Assembly: GCA_963995505.1 (NCBI GenBank)
Contig: OZ023187.1
Location: forward strand, 3,355,501 to 3,419,500
DNA: 64,000 nucleotides
From: Hypericum androsaemum
Lineage: Eukaryota; Streptophyta; Magnoliopsida; Malpighiales; Hypericaceae
Direction of reading: 5' to 3'
The translations under genes and the position numbers were made by a program. The notes beneath the pieces are model-generated. The model saw only the letters and a list, made by a program, of their open reading frames with translations, did not search any database and was not told the DNA's origin. Shown here one piece after another: positions 11,595 through 23,754 of the stretch (positions are counted from its first letter, which is position 1; each line of letters opens with the position of its first letter).

Positions 11595-12831
11595 GGGCAA
11601 ATTATTCTCATGTCCCTGACCTTTGGTCACCCTCCCCCTAAGGTCCTTGACTTTTGAAAAATGATTGTCCCGTCCCTAAGTTTTGATGATAATAGACTCT
11701 CGGGTCCCAAGCTAATGTCATCGGCTCTTTTTTTCATTTTTGGTCATGGAAATGTCCAAAATACCCTTAAACAAAAAAATCATCTTCTTCAACCTTTGAC
11801 CAAGAACAAAAAAAATAAAAAATTAATCCAAAAATAAGATCAAACTAACTAAAATTAAGAACACAACCAAGAACATCAAGAAAAAAATTTTAATTAACTA
11901 ATCTTGAAGCTTCTCTAATCTGAACTAGATTTGTGCAACCAACTGCAAATAAATTCATCGCAAGTCTAACAACACCACAGATCTTTTTCAACAATTTGCA
12001 GTTAGTCAAGCTCAGCTTCTGTAGCCCAATTGGCAGCTTTCTAATAACTTCAAGGCACTCGCACTATTCAAGTGAAAGAGCACGCAGTGAAGAGAATTCA
12101 CCAAGAACTTCGGGCAAGGTAGTAAAAAAGTTTCGACTTAGATTTAAATCTGTTAAGTATCGAGGACCACCACTGCCCTCGCTCTTCTCCTCTTTCGAGG
12201 ACCAAAAGCCAGAAGCTCCTTCGACGATGTCATTCTCCTCAAGGCCAGAAGCTCCTCTAACCCAAACGCCATTAGCTCCTCTACCCCAAAGCCACCAACA
12301 AGCTCTCCGACGACGCCGTTCTCCTCAAGTCCTCCCTCAAGATGACATGATTGGGTTCGCTTCTTCTGCTCCCATTTCCCCATGTTTGGTGCGGTTTTGG
12401 ATAATGGTGCGTCGTTGATGCAGGAGGTTTCGGGGATGCCTACTTCGATTTCTAAGAGAAGCGGATTCTGATTTTTTTCATTAAAAATTAGGGTTCATCC
12501 TAAATTTAATTTGGTCATTAGTTAATTATTATTTTTTTCTTGATGTTCTTGGTTGTGTTCTTGATTTTAGTTAGTTTGATCTTGTTTTTGAGTTAGTTTT
12601 TAGTTTTTGGTGTTCTTGGTCAAAGGTTGAAGAAGATGATTTTTATTATTTTTTGTTTAAGGGTATTTTGGGCATTTCCATGACCAAAAATGAAAAAATA
12701 GCCGATGACGTCAGCCAGGGACCCGAGAGTCTATTATCGTCAAAACTTAGGGACGGGACAATCATTTTTCAAAAATCAGGGACCCTAGGGAGAGGGTGAC
12801 CAAAGGTCAGGGATGTGAGAGTAATTTACCC
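11595..12831. mobile_element. Non-autonomous Mutator-like element 2 carrying an NLR fragment
   Basis: Inverted ends of about 200 bp start GGGCAAATTATTCTCA and GGGTAAATTACTCTCA and are flanked by a perfect 9-bp duplication AAATTTATA (11586-11594 and 12832-12840). The ends are related to those of element 1: both contain the phrases GTCCCTGA and TGGTCATGGAAATG. No transposase is present. The interior includes antisense leucine-rich-repeat coding sequence (separate entry), so the architecture is that of a Pack-MULE. Confidence 0.92.
11889..12180 (-). pseudogene. Captured leucine-rich-repeat fragment of an NLR (TNL-type) gene
   Basis: Read on the minus strand, one frame gives successive plant NLR repeats: LTDLNLSRNFF, then LPEVLGEFSSLRALSLE, a TAG stop, CECLEVIRKLPIGLQKLSL, TNCKLLKKI and LFAVGCTNLVQI, before a stop. 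The spacing and the LP..L..L.L...C..L pattern are those of the C-terminal repeats of TIR-NB-LRR disease-resistance proteins. The frame also continues upstream through repeats of a GC-rich unit (12180-12330) that do not look like LRR. There is no NB-ARC or TIR part. It sits inside a Mutator-like element, so it is a transduplicated fragment rather than a decayed local gene. One in-frame stop makes a functional protein unlikely; an antisense or small-RNA role is possible but unproven. Confidence 0.75.
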
Positions 12832-12840
12832 AAATTTATA

Positions 12841-13840
12841 TCACCCAAGGTTAAAGAAAAGAAACGGAAGAGAAGAACAACTTTTCTTAAAGAAAATCTA
12901 AAAAGATAAATAAAGGTTATATGCCTCACTGAGAATACATGTGCAACCTTGTCGATTTTATTTCTGATTACAGCGGATATCGTCTGTCTATTTCCCGTTT
13001 AGCTGTCCAACGAAAACTCATCGCGTGACCTATCTAGACAAACTTTACTAACATGAAGTTTTGAAATATAACGAAACCTTATAACAAATTTTTAACACGG
13101 TTATATTTTAAATTATTTGAACTCAAAATATTTTTATTATTTAGAACGATTCACTAATTAATTTTTTATCGATAGCACTTTACTTTTTGGAAAACATAAA
13201 AGTACACTTTTTTTTGTGAATGGAGGAGCAAATCGCTACTATATATAAAAAACCGGCCAATTATATCATACTTAATGCAATGTCTTTTCTCGGCCTCTTG
13301 TGAGATTGCGACCGCCGGCTTCGTTAAAAGTATATTAGTACAACGCAATTCACCTATTTTCATATTTCTATTATGTGGTTTCAAAATATTCGAACAAAGT
13401 TTCGCAGAAAATAAACTAAACAAATACCCCAAGTATCAATAAATTAAAAATTTTAAAACAAATGAGAAAAATATAACAAGAGTGGGAAAATAATTTTCTT
13501 ATATTTTTTCTGACTTGTTTCAAGAATTAATTTAAAACTAATTTCATTTTTAAGTATACTCAGAAGTTAGATGTATTTCTGTTCAAAAAAAACTCAAATA
13601 ATGGAAGTCAATTTGAGAAACCTCTAATGGAATGTTTGGAAACCACATTATAGTTTTGTACAAACGAAAAAACCAAATTGTATTAAATTGTTTCTCAAAA
13701 AAATTGTATTAAATTGGAACTTTAATTTTTAAAAAGAAGAAGCTTAGCTTAAAAAGACTAAAGCACCCCCTTGATCCTCCCTATAAGTTCCACATGTCCC
13801 ACACCAAAAAAAAAATCAAATTTCACCAAACCCCCCAAAG
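12841..13840. other. AT-rich intergenic DNA and thaumatin-gene upstream region
   Basis: No gene is visible. The last 80 bases carry CCCTATAAGTTCC (about 13779-13791), a possible core promoter for the gene starting at 13841. Confidence 0.45.
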
Positions 13841-14574
13841 ATGGCCAAAAACCCACCACCTCCCCTCCTCCTCCTCCTCATCTCCATAGCCACCACCTCT
13901 CTCCTCCTCCTCCTCAACCTCGTCTCCACTGCCGAAGCCGCCCACCCAGAGTTCAAACTAACCCTAGTCAACGACTGCAACTACACAATCTACCCAGCCA
14001 TCCAGCCCAACTCCGGCCTCCCCGTCCTCGAAAGGGGCGGCTTCTCCCTCACCACCCTCGAACAGCGCTCCTTCCCGGGCCCCGCCCAGCCCTGGTCGGG
14101 CCGAATCTGGGCCCGAACCGGCTGCATCCACTCCAACGGCGGGTTCCACTGCGCCACCGGAGACTGCGGCGGCCGCGTGGAGTGCGAGGGGCTCGGTGGG
14201 GCCCCTCCGGCGACCCTGGCCCAGTTCAGCCTCAACCACGGACCCAACAACCAGTTTTCCTCGTATGGGGTCTCCCTCGTCGACGGGTTCAACGTCCCTA
14301 TGACCATAACCCCTCACGAGGGGAGAGGGGTTTGCCCTGTCGTCGGGTGCTCCGAGAACCTGTTGCACTCTTGCCCCGAGAAGCTCAAGTTCAGGTACGA
14401 TATAAGTCGACTAATTTATATTCGGATATATCATAATATTTTTATTATGTTGTAATAATTTTACAATAATTTCAATTTAAACATTTTTTTATTAAGCGAA
14501 AGCAAGTCTTGGTAGTTTCTACCACTTATAAATTTACACGACAATTGCTATTTATAATTCTATATCAGTTGAAA

Positions 14575-14647
<73 letters not shown>

Positions 14648-15046
14648 TTGTAACTGTGAGGGTAGCCGAAAACATAAATGTTTAAATATCCATAACGGAT
14701 AAAAGATATTTGAATATCTATATTCACGAAATATCTATATTCACCGGATTTAAACAAAATATCTACATCCACGGAATTTAAACGATCATCGGTCTGCAGG
14801 TACGGCAACGAGAACGGGCCCGTGATTGGGTGTAAGAGCGGGTGCGAGGCTTTCGGGACCGACGAGCTGTGCTGCAGGAACCACTACAACAGTCCTCAGA
14901 CATGCCGGCCTTCGGACTACTCCAAGTTCTTCAAGCAGTTGTGCCCTAACACGTTCACTTACGCGCACGATAGCCCCAATCTCATGCACCAGTGCACCGA
15001 GCCGCGCGAGCTCAAGGTCATCTTCTGCCATTTGATGAAGATTTAA
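13841..15046 (+). CDS. Thaumatin-like protein (PR-5 family), two exons
   Basis: Exon 1 is 13841-14394 and exon 2 is 14800-15046; a GT-AG intron of 405 bp splits an Arg codon (AG|G) and gives 266 aa. The N-terminus is a leucine-rich signal peptide (about 33 aa ending STAEAA), so the product is secreted. The mature part shows the family pattern: RIWARTGC, the GDCGG motif, VECEG, VSLVDGFNVPM, GCKSGCEAFG and the final FCH. All 16 family cysteines (eight disulphides) are present. Of the acidic-cleft REDDD residues, Arg, Glu and the Asp of LVDG are visible, but the Asp that normally begins DVSLVDG is Gly (SSYGVSL). The family includes antifungal PR-5 proteins and beta-glucan binders; the altered cleft may reduce that activity. 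The start is the first ATG in frame with the signal peptide. Overlapping frames on both strands arise from the GC-rich exon. Confidence 0.95.
14578..14643. repeat. (TA)n microsatellite in the thaumatin-gene intron
   Basis: About 32 uninterrupted TA units within the intron. It produces a meaningless open frame on the minus strand. Confidence 0.95.
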
Positions 15047-17290
15047 GTGAAGAAGGGAGCCAGGAATAATGGAGTATTTGGGGTTTTAATTAGTGATGGT
15101 GTAGTGTGTTTCTTTTGAGTTTCTGTAGGTTTCAAGTGTTTTAAGATGTTGAATGTTTGTTGGTGTTTGCTGGTTAATGTTTAATTAATGGTATTTGGTG
15201 TCTCCTTTTTTATATAAGTAAAATTAAAGTGATCCGAATTAATACATTGACTTAGAAATTTGAATGACTGTTACCGAATAGAATTAAAAAATAACACAAA
15301 GTACTGATTATAAAACTCCTAGGAAACATGCGACCAAATGTGTCTGACCCAAACAAAAGGAAAAGAAAAGATGTTTGGTCTATTAAATGCTAGCTTTTAA
15401 TTAGTATCTTGTCTCATCTTTCGGAAAAAATAAATACCTTGTTTCAGTTTGATTTTTGTGGTCTCAAATTGTTTGGTATTCTCCTCCAATATTGTGGTAT
15501 GACGAAATCTGAGCCAAACTCATCGGCGACCGTTTTAAGTAGTGCGTTACTTCTTTCGATGAATTTGGGAGTTTACTTTCGATGTTAATTGAAGGTAAAA
15601 ATTACGAACAATCAATTATATCTATTCACAGTAAAATTGTTCTAATCTAATTGATGGATTTCAAATATAATTGTTGGGACAATTTTGCATTTATTTAAGT
15701 ATTGTATTTTGCCTTGGTAAGATATAAATCCGTAAATTTTTAGTTAAATTTTTTACCATTTGGAACAACTCTTGTCGATTGTAAGTACAAACCTGTATTA
15801 GTGCTATGAAGTGTAAACATTTTATTTGAGGTACTGTACTATTGTTTCAAAAAAATTATTTAAAAAAATCACAAAAATTAACGATGGGTCGGGTCGAAAA
15901 GATGTGAATCAAATATTACTAACTCCTTATGTTCCGAGAAATAGGTTGAATGCTAACAATGAACTAACTTATAAACCTTGGCATGCATTTGTTTTATATC
16001 ATGCTACTCTTGTGACGTATCTTACCTTTAACCGGAGAGCAATTTGTTAACAGTTGTGAAACGAGCAGAAACCAGACTGTTATAAGGGAAACAACCTACC
16101 CAAGATTTATTTTACAAAAGGAATTTATGAGATTAATTGATATGAATGTCAATTAGACCCATAGATGAGGTTTATTTGGATCCGTAGTCAAAGGGTCAAA
16201 GATTCGTTTTAATTTTGAATGAGTCTATGCCCGTTCATTATTCCAAAATAATCATAGCATAAATATGGATCTATAAGATCCAACAATACAACTTGAATTT
16301 TTAGATAATATAAAAAGAATATATCTATTAATTAATAAACTTAATATTAAATACCAAATTTTCAATCTTACCACCTAACTTTGAATTTCTTTTTATTTGA
16401 TAGTTTGATTTCAATTATATTTGATTGTCTTAGTAAACGAATCATTTCCGTGCATATTTTTGAATAGCTACTTGCTACTCCGAACAATTAAGTGGTGATT
16501 CTATTTTTTATTTAAACGATTTTTAAATAATACGAATTTTCGATAGCTCTAATATTACCCAATATATTACGGCATATATCTTAATTTTTAAAGACAATAA
16601 AATAAGGATCTTAGTCCACTTCTAAAAAAGGTAAAAATCTTGTAAATCATACCGAATAGTGTCCATCGCCATCCTTGTTGATCGATCTATTTCGTGCCAT
16701 AATTAAAGATCAATAATAGTTTTTCAAAGAGATGTAACTTTTTGCCAAGAAGTTACAACGACAACAATATTATCGCCGGACGACTTTTTTGATGAATCAA
16801 CACTGTTGCTCTTGGGTTAATTTGCATAACTAAAATTCGTTTGCATCTTTTCGCTTTTCAAGTTTAAAAAAAAATATCCAAATGATCATTCCAATCCACC
16901 ACAACAAATCACACCAATTAGATCAAGTTCGAAACAAATAAGATAGCGATTATAAAGTCTGGAACTCAACATTCTTAGTTCTTTTGAGCCAAAATTCACA
17001 TTAAATATAGATCGACACCCAACTTTTACACTATGTTTTGATAAAAAAAAATAGAGGATAAAGTAAAGTTAGGTGATGTAATTAGGTTATTTTGTTTGGA
17101 TCGAAAAATGTATAAAGGGTAAGAATAAATTATATAAATTGCATGGAATAAGGGGAGTTATATACATTAACACTAAGCAAATGTTACTACTCAAATCAAC
17201 TTTATTATACTTAATTTATATTTAAAAACTTAGCTTTACTCCTTAAAAACTTATCATAAATTTAGTGTTAGACTTCGAATAGAAATACAT
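15047..17290. other. 3' flank and AT-rich intergenic DNA
   Basis: The first ~150 bases are the probable 3' UTR of the thaumatin-like gene. The rest holds only short frames (such as 15826-16050) with no recognisable product. No inverted ends were found. Confidence 0.5.
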
Positions 17291-17294
17291 GTGC

Positions 17295-17395
17295 ATGCCA
17301 AAAAGCTTGTAGCACAACGATACAAGGTGTTATAAAAATCTAAGAAGTCTAGGGTTCAAACTCTAACATGTGTCTTGGAATAAATTTTTAAATCA
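17295..17395 (+). mobile_element. tRNA-like SINE remnant (tentative)
   Basis: AGCTTGTAGCACAACG resembles a Pol III A box, and GGGTTCAAACTC about 40 bp later resembles a B box, as in tRNA-derived SINEs. I could not find target duplications. Confidence 0.4.
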
Positions 17396-17679
17396 TGAGA
17401 AGAGTCGAACATTATGAATTCGTACCACAAAACCTTCGTAACGCTCATAAGTCGTAACAACAAAAGTCACCCTCGTTCTAATTAGGAACCTTTGCTCTCT
17501 CTCTCTCTCCTATTGGAAGTTGGAAGAGTGCTGATACTAATAGGGTGGACAACACCATCATAATTTAATCTTGGCCATAAATTAAGGGTGGGGCTCGTGT
17601 GGCTTTTAATCCGATGATTGAGATTCACAAGCATAATATTCACGTGCATTTTTTGGTACTTCATCTGAACACGTTAGAC

Positions 17680-17960
17680 AATGGTACAACATGTCGCATT
17701 GTGAACCAGTATATGTTGCATCGCGTACCAGTGTATGTCACATGATGTACCAATGTATAACCCATCGTTGCACCAGTATATGTGATAACATCATGCGGTG
17801 CACGATGTAACATATATTGGTGCATAATGCGTTATACATTGGTACATCATGTGACATATACTGATGCACAATGTTATATACAATGCTGCAATATGCATAT
17901 ACAATGGTTTCCCATTGAACCACGATTACTATACATCATGCAACATAAAGTGGTAAAATG
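17680..17960. repeat. Long hairpin-forming inverted repeat
   Basis: A 28-bp perfect inverted pair (17734-17761 and 17831-17858) lies within a longer imperfect foldback built from variants of TGTACCA, ATATGTT and CACATG. The 69-bp loop is itself partly self-complementary (GTTGCACCAGTATATGT against ACATATATTGGTGCA). It could be an old MITE or a hairpin-RNA locus. No ends or target duplication could be fixed. Confidence 0.7.
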
Positions 17961-18174
17961 GTACACCATGTGGCACATACACGAGTTCAACATGTCTTAA
18001 ATCCAAAATTTCAAAAATGCATCTATGTATTACAATTTTGTAATTGACGTGGGCGAGCCATTTTAATATAAAATTCTAAAATTATCCATATGTAATTTCC
18101 AATATTACAAATTTGCTATCGCACTTCACATCGTCTATAATGTGATTCTGATCTGCAGCAGCACCGAATCCGAC

Positions 18175-18736
18175 TAGGGGTGTGCATTCGGTATTTACCG
18201 ATCCTAATTACAGAATACCAAATTTACCGAATACCGAAATGCTAAAAAAACTCTACCGATTCCGATCCCGAATAGTATTCGGTAAATTCGGTATTTATCG
18301 AATTAAATTTTGATAAATTAAGTATTTACCAAATTTACCGAATTTTTTTGGAAAAATTATAATTCATCATTATATTTAATCAAAAAATACAAACATAGTT
18401 TCAATAAACACAAATTTAATCTAATAAGTACAAACTATCAAATCTAATTAGTATAAAGTCTATTTAGAGCATCGACTTTTTAAAGAGGCCAAGAAATTTT
18501 TTGATAAATTATTTATAATTTGGCTTATATATTTGATAAATTACCATTTCGGTAAATTTGGTATATTCGGTAAAATATCGGTATTTACCAAAATTTACCG
18601 AATACCGATATTTACCAAATTTCTCAAAAATCTCCTACCGAATTGATTGCCGAATACCGATTTACCAATTTCGAACTATCGATAACCAAAAGTTTACTGA
18701 ATTTACCGAATTCCAATTACCATTTGCTCACCCCTA
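18175..18736. mobile_element. hAT-type MITE A
   Basis: Ends TAGGGGTG and CACCCCTA are flanked by a perfect 8-bp target duplication AATCCGAC (18167-18174 and 18737-18744). The interior is made of repeats of CGGTATTTACCGA-like palindromic units, so the whole element folds back. It has no coding capacity. Confidence 0.93.
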
Positions 18737-18744
18737 AATCCGAC

Positions 18745-19148
18745 CACTCCCATTCCATGTAAGCAAACCCACGTGTTCATCTATCTGCAGGGTATACAAA
18801 AAACCCGAGACCGGATTGAATGGGGACTAAAAAAAATTTGTCCACAAGTGGAGACTACATTTTGAGCCATCAGATTTGATTATCTTTAAATCTGATGGTC
18901 AATAACCTACCAGGTAATATTAATTTACGTATGAAATGATATTAATTTGTATGTATAATAATATTAATTTAAGTTAATCCCCATAAATAAGAACTAGCTC
19001 AATCCCCACCAAACCTACCCCATTACAAACCCATCTCCCCCCTCCCCCTCTAATAAAATCTCCCAAAGTCCTCTCTACTTTGTCCCTCCTCCCCCCTCGC
19101 TCTAGAACCTTCTTGAAAGGGAAGAACAGAATTCCCTTTTGGTATCCC
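18745..19148 (+). other. Upstream region of the UBC7-type gene
   Basis: No gene is seen. A pyrimidine-rich stretch (about 19020-19130), typical of plant 5' UTRs, lies just before the start codon. Confidence 0.4.
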
Positions 19149-21738
19149 ATGGCGTCCTCCCAGGCCAGCCTCCTCCTCCAGAAACAGCTTAAAGGCAAGT
19201 AACCCATGTCAGATATCTGAAAAAGTTTCCTTCTTTTTCTATGGAAATTATCTTCTCCTGGCTTCAAACCAACGGCTAGGGTCTTAAAGATTCGGAATTT
19301 AACGTTAATGGCTGCGTTGCAGATCTTTGTAAGCACCCGGTTGACGGGTTCTCGGCCGGGCTGGTGGACGAGACCAACATCTTCGAGTGGAACGTAACCA
19401 TCATCGGCCCTCCCGACACTCTCTAGTATTGCCCCCTTTCGATTTCCTCTTTCTTTATTTTGTTCTTGGCTGCAAATTTCTTGTGTTGCTTGTTGATTGG
19501 TTAGGATTGGATTGGATTGGATTGGATTGGATTGGATTGGATTAAATAGGAAGGATTCAATTGTTGTTGGTTCATTCCATCTTCTTGTTGATTAGAAATT
19601 GGATAATGGGTGGTTGATGAATTGGATTATTGTTGCAGGGGTTGAATAATTTTCAGTGCTTATTTGTTGATTCTTGCGTCCTTAACGAGTTTTCTTTTCG
19701 TTTCTGTTTCGATCAATCACGTAAGCTAATGTTTTACTGGTCTTTTGTTGTAGTGAAGGGGGTTTCTTCAACGCCATCATGAGCTTTCCCTCTAATTACC
19801 CGAACAGCCCTCCTACCGTGAAGTTCACTTCAGAGATATGGCATCCCAATGGTTGGTTAATTTTCTACTTAATTAGTGTGTTAAGTGATTTGTCATTTGA
19901 CTTCTCTTCTGGTACTTGGTCATCACAGTGTATGCTGATGGGCGTGTTTGTATATCCATCCTTCACCCACCTGGTGATGACCCGAATGGTTACGAGCTTG
20001 CAAGTGAACGTTGGACGCCTGTTCATACGGTATGTGAAACTTTCATTTGGCTTTCACTCTCATTAGGGTTTTTCTTTATTCCTGTTAGATCCGTTGATAA
20101 TGAAATTTTGATTGCACAGTCATGGATGCATGTAGTAGTAAACTGATTGGTAGTTTGAGGCTTGATGAAATGTCCACAACTAGGTAACCCAGGGTTCAAG
20201 CTCGCGTTTAGAAAGAATCATTTGTGCACGATGTTATTGGTTGATGGGGAACATATGTACACTAGGCAATACTAGATTCTTGAGGCTCAACAGTGATTGA
20301 AATGCTTTTTGAAGGTGTACATTCCACTCAATATCATTTGGTCTCATTTTTTAGCAGAATACTTAGTGACTTGATAAAAGATCTAGAGCCAGGGGCAGTT
20401 GTAGAGTGTTGATTGGAATTACTCTTAAGCTTCTCTAAATATGATTCTTGTTAAATATCGATTGTTAGTTCAAGGCTGACAATTCTACAATCTATGATCA
20501 TATCCTAGTCTTTCTGGTCACATAACAATAGAATAAAACCATGAGGTGTGAGCCTGCTGGTTCTTTTCTGATTGTAGACTTCTGTGAACTCTTCCATCTA
20601 AGTGAAAACAAGAAACTTGGGATGATGTAGGATTGTGTGGAAAACCTTTGCTTTGCATGGAGTCCTATCCTACGAGCTAAAAATTTTAGTTACTAGCCAG
20701 AAGGTTCTTTTGCTCGAGGGATGCCAATATTATGATGGCTGTTGATGATAGTGGTAGAAATATTTTTAGTAGCAAGGTCCTGCTATGCACAATGAAGAAT
20801 GAAAAACAATTACCTTCACCCGGGTCCTTTTAACCTGGGGCTTGTTGTGATCTTTTATGTCGATAGGGTAGGGATAATGTATTGTATGAAATTTGAAAGA
20901 TGTTAAGTGACATAATTTGGTGCTTGTTGTGGCATCTGTATTCATTGGAGACCAAAAAAGACATGGCTTTAGTCTAAATAAGTATAATTGGTATTTCTGC
21001 TTCCTCAATATGTTTTCCTCTAAATCACGCGAGTCTAATTTGAATTGGTGATCAGTGCTAGAGACTATTTACTTATTCGCAATTGGTTTTTCACTATATT
21101 AACTGAATTTGGTGCCTTTCCTGGCAGGTAGAAAGCATTCTCTTGAGTATCATATCTATGCTTTCCAGTCCCAACGACGAATCTCCGGCCAATGTAGAGG
21201 CTGCTGTAAGTAATAAATGAATCTTCTCAATTACTGCCATCTTGAACTTTTCCTATGGTTGGTCCTGCTGCCAAGTGAAGCACCGTTGAATATCTCACCT
21301 TATCGTTCTCTCGGTGAAGTCTGAACCTTCATGCATTTGTCATCTTTCCTCATAGGCCATGTGCTTGGTTGAGTCAAAATTTTATTTTGACTAATCATTG
21401 ATGGACCTCTACCAAACATAAAGAAAATGAAAATTGACACGCTCTAGCCACTTTGAAGTGCTCTAATTTTAGTTCAACATTTGACTAAAATCTTTTGATA
21501 CACGTCTCTCTCTGCGAATGTTTCTTCTCTATAGCATAAAATCCGCTTTCAAGCTGCTTCTATGATCTTAACGGTCTTCCCCATGATTGGAAACGAAGCA
21601 GAATTAACCGTGTACTCCGAATTATTGCCTCTAATCTGCCAGTTTTGGTCTGCTTTACAGAAAGAGTGGAGGGAGAGAAGGGACGACTTCAGAAAAAAAG
21701 TCAGCCGATGCATAAGGAAATCGCAAGAAATGTTGTGA
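19149..21738 (+). CDS. UBC7: Ubiquitin-conjugating enzyme E2, UBC7/13/14 type
   Basis: Six exons: 19149-19194, 19323-19425, 19754-19851, 19929-20029, 21128-21205 and 21661-21738, giving 167 aa. Phases close exactly through to the TGA. The protein begins [14 protein letters not shown], has the HPN motif (IWHPNVYADG) and the catalytic Cys near residue 90 in GRVCISILH. An acidic insertion follows ([16 protein letters not shown]), which marks the UBC7/Cdc34 class. The C-terminus is KSQEML. By family knowledge it transfers ubiquitin from E1 to RING E3 ligases, mainly in ER-associated degradation. Intron 1 uses a GC donor (AAAG|GCAAGT): a GT donor two codons later would bring in a stop, so the GC-AG reading is required. 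No membrane segment is present. Length and residues are those of a functional E2. Confidence 0.96.
19504..19543. repeat. (GGATT)n microsatellite in UBC7-type gene intron 2
   Basis: Eight head-to-tail GGATT pentamers within the second intron of the E2 gene. Confidence 0.95.
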
Positions 21739-22496
21739 TCATCCTCACCGAATGCGCCTGTTCTTGTCGGAGCTCACCCAGAATTGTCTTGATTCATTGC
21801 AGTGGGTGCTTTCGAGAGGGGTTCGGTTTGTGGGTCGCGGGGACCTGATAAAAATTGGGTTTGTCATCCATCCGTCTCTCCGGAACGATTGCTGATATAT
21901 TCAATCACTCCCCGACTTGTTTGCCTTTTCTGCGTCTTGCTTGATCTGTAGAATGTTGTCAACGCCCAAGAACACTTGTATCGTATGAAATATCCAGCCA
22001 TTTTCTTCCCCAACCGTCTCCTTTTTTTAAATAGTTTTTTTTTTCTGATCTAGAGTCGTTTGTGACTTTGTGCAGTGTCTGTTCTTGCCAAATTTGTTAC
22101 GTTGGGAAACAAATTCGTTGTGAAGCCTCTTTTGAAGAGCAGCAATTCATGTCTTATTATTATTTAGGGTTTATAGCTTATTTTAGAGAGAGGTCATTCG
22201 TATTTGTTTACAAGGGGACGGCTGGTCTCGTTGTACAGTCAGTCTGGTTGTTATCGACCTGAAGCCGGTGGTGTGTAAACATGGCGGACTGATGCCGACA
22301 TTGGAAGGTGACGGTTTCGTCGGCGGTGTCTGGCCGCGTCCGTTTGGAAATGAGGTAACCGTCGACTCCAACGGCGAGGGGAGGGGGAGGATGAGGTAGT
22401 TGTGGGATGTAAAACACAAGACTCGTGTACCGAACCGGAATAAATTTTCAAGACAGACAAAATTTTCAAGATGTGGAGCGTTTAACATAAAATATA
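21739..22496 (+). other. 3' flank of the UBC7-type gene
   Basis: The start of this interval is probably 3' UTR. The remainder (22050-22430) is moderately GC-rich with overlapping short frames on the minus strand, none recognisable. Confidence 0.4.
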
Positions 22497-23267
22497 GGGA
22501 AAAGTTTATTTTAGTACCGTATAGTATATCACAGATTCGCACTTGAGTACCATGTGATTTAAAACGCATAGAACAACAGATCTAACTTACAATAGGTCTC
22601 GGGCAGCCCGAGTAGCTATCTACAATTTTTTCCAAAACGACACAGTTCGTTGTTCTAATGAATTGTCACGTTGTTAGTATGTGGGATAAATTTTTAATGA
22701 CATAGATTGTAGTAAATTACTATTATAGTACTATAGTTGTTCATGATTTTTCGATTGAACAAAGCCTCAATCCCTCTCTCCCAACTGTAAGAACACGTAC
22801 AAAAGCCGTGGGCTTTACTTTTGGGATCATAAGCTCAATTAAAGGTAAGAAACAACAAATTTGGGATCATAAGCTCAATTACGCTATAACAAAGAGCATT
22901 TACCATAACGGCGTAAGACGTGGTCAACTTTCCTTGCGGAAGCTCAGTGTTCGGGTGCAATTCCCCCTCCTTTTTTCAATTTCCCAATTTTCTAATGTTT
23001 TCTTACCTGTGTTCATTTAATTTCGTTAGTTTATGAGTTTTTTTAATGCGTTTATTTCTGGATATTGGCAGATTACGTTAAAGATGATATCTTTGAGGTT
23101 TTTCTCACATAAAGATCTCATTTTTCTCTCTGGTAAGTAACATAAAGTCTCATCTTCATTGGAGGAATCTTGTTGCTGCATGTTGTTTTGAAGGTCTTTT
23201 AAAGGTCCCTCCTTTTTAGCCTAGAATATGCCACAAGCTTGGTGTAAGGGTGCAAGAGGAAGGGTCC

Positions 23268-23301
<34 letters not shown>

Positions 23302-23606
23302 GAAGAAGGGGAATCGGAGTACGAGGGTGAGAGGAGAGAGAGTGAATTTTTTGAAAAATTATAAACAAATTTAGTACTATAATGATAATTTATCACAAAT
23401 TTGTCATTAAAAATTTATCTCATGGACTTACAACGTGACAATTTACGTAGGATCACGAACTGCGTCATTTTTAAAATTAGGCTGTCTGAGACTTTTTTAT
23501 GAAAATTGAAATAAGTTAGATATATTCTATCATCTATGCATTTTAAACTACAGGATAACTAAGTGCATATCCGTAATACTACAAAGTATGAAAGTGAACT
23601 TTTCTT
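22497..23606. mobile_element. Non-autonomous Mutator-like element 3
   Basis: Inverted ends of about 240 bp: GGGAAAAGTTTATTTTAG on the left and AAGAAAAGTTCACTTTC on the right strand, with long matching blocks further in (for example AATTGTCACGTTGT). The flanking 9-mers TAAAATATA and TAAAAATTA agree at seven of nine positions, so this is an older insertion. The interior has a repeated GGGATCATAAGCTCAATTA (22822 and 22861) and a (GA)n run at 23271-23299. No transposase. Confidence 0.82.
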
Positions 23607-23754
23607 TAAAAATTAAAAGAGGAAGGTGACTTGGAGGCTGCCGTGTGGCGCGTGGGCCTCCCTTTTTTACATTTTGCCAAAACTGGGATGTATTTATTTT
23701 TTTGTTTTATAAATATTTTTACATGATGTGAACAAAGTCAATGCACCACGTGGC

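Noticed and set aside
13771..14436. Long proline/arginine-rich frame overlapping the thaumatin-like gene, and two minus-strand frames there
   Set aside because: They are out-of-frame readings of a GC-rich exon; the thaumatin frame has signal peptide, 16 cysteines and correct splicing.
14578..14808. Minus-strand frame of alternating Tyr-Ile
   Set aside because: Translation of a (TA)n microsatellite.
18175..18736. Possible CRISPR-like or satellite array of CGGTATTTACCG units
   Set aside because: The units are the folded arms of an hAT MITE with a perfect 8-bp target duplication.
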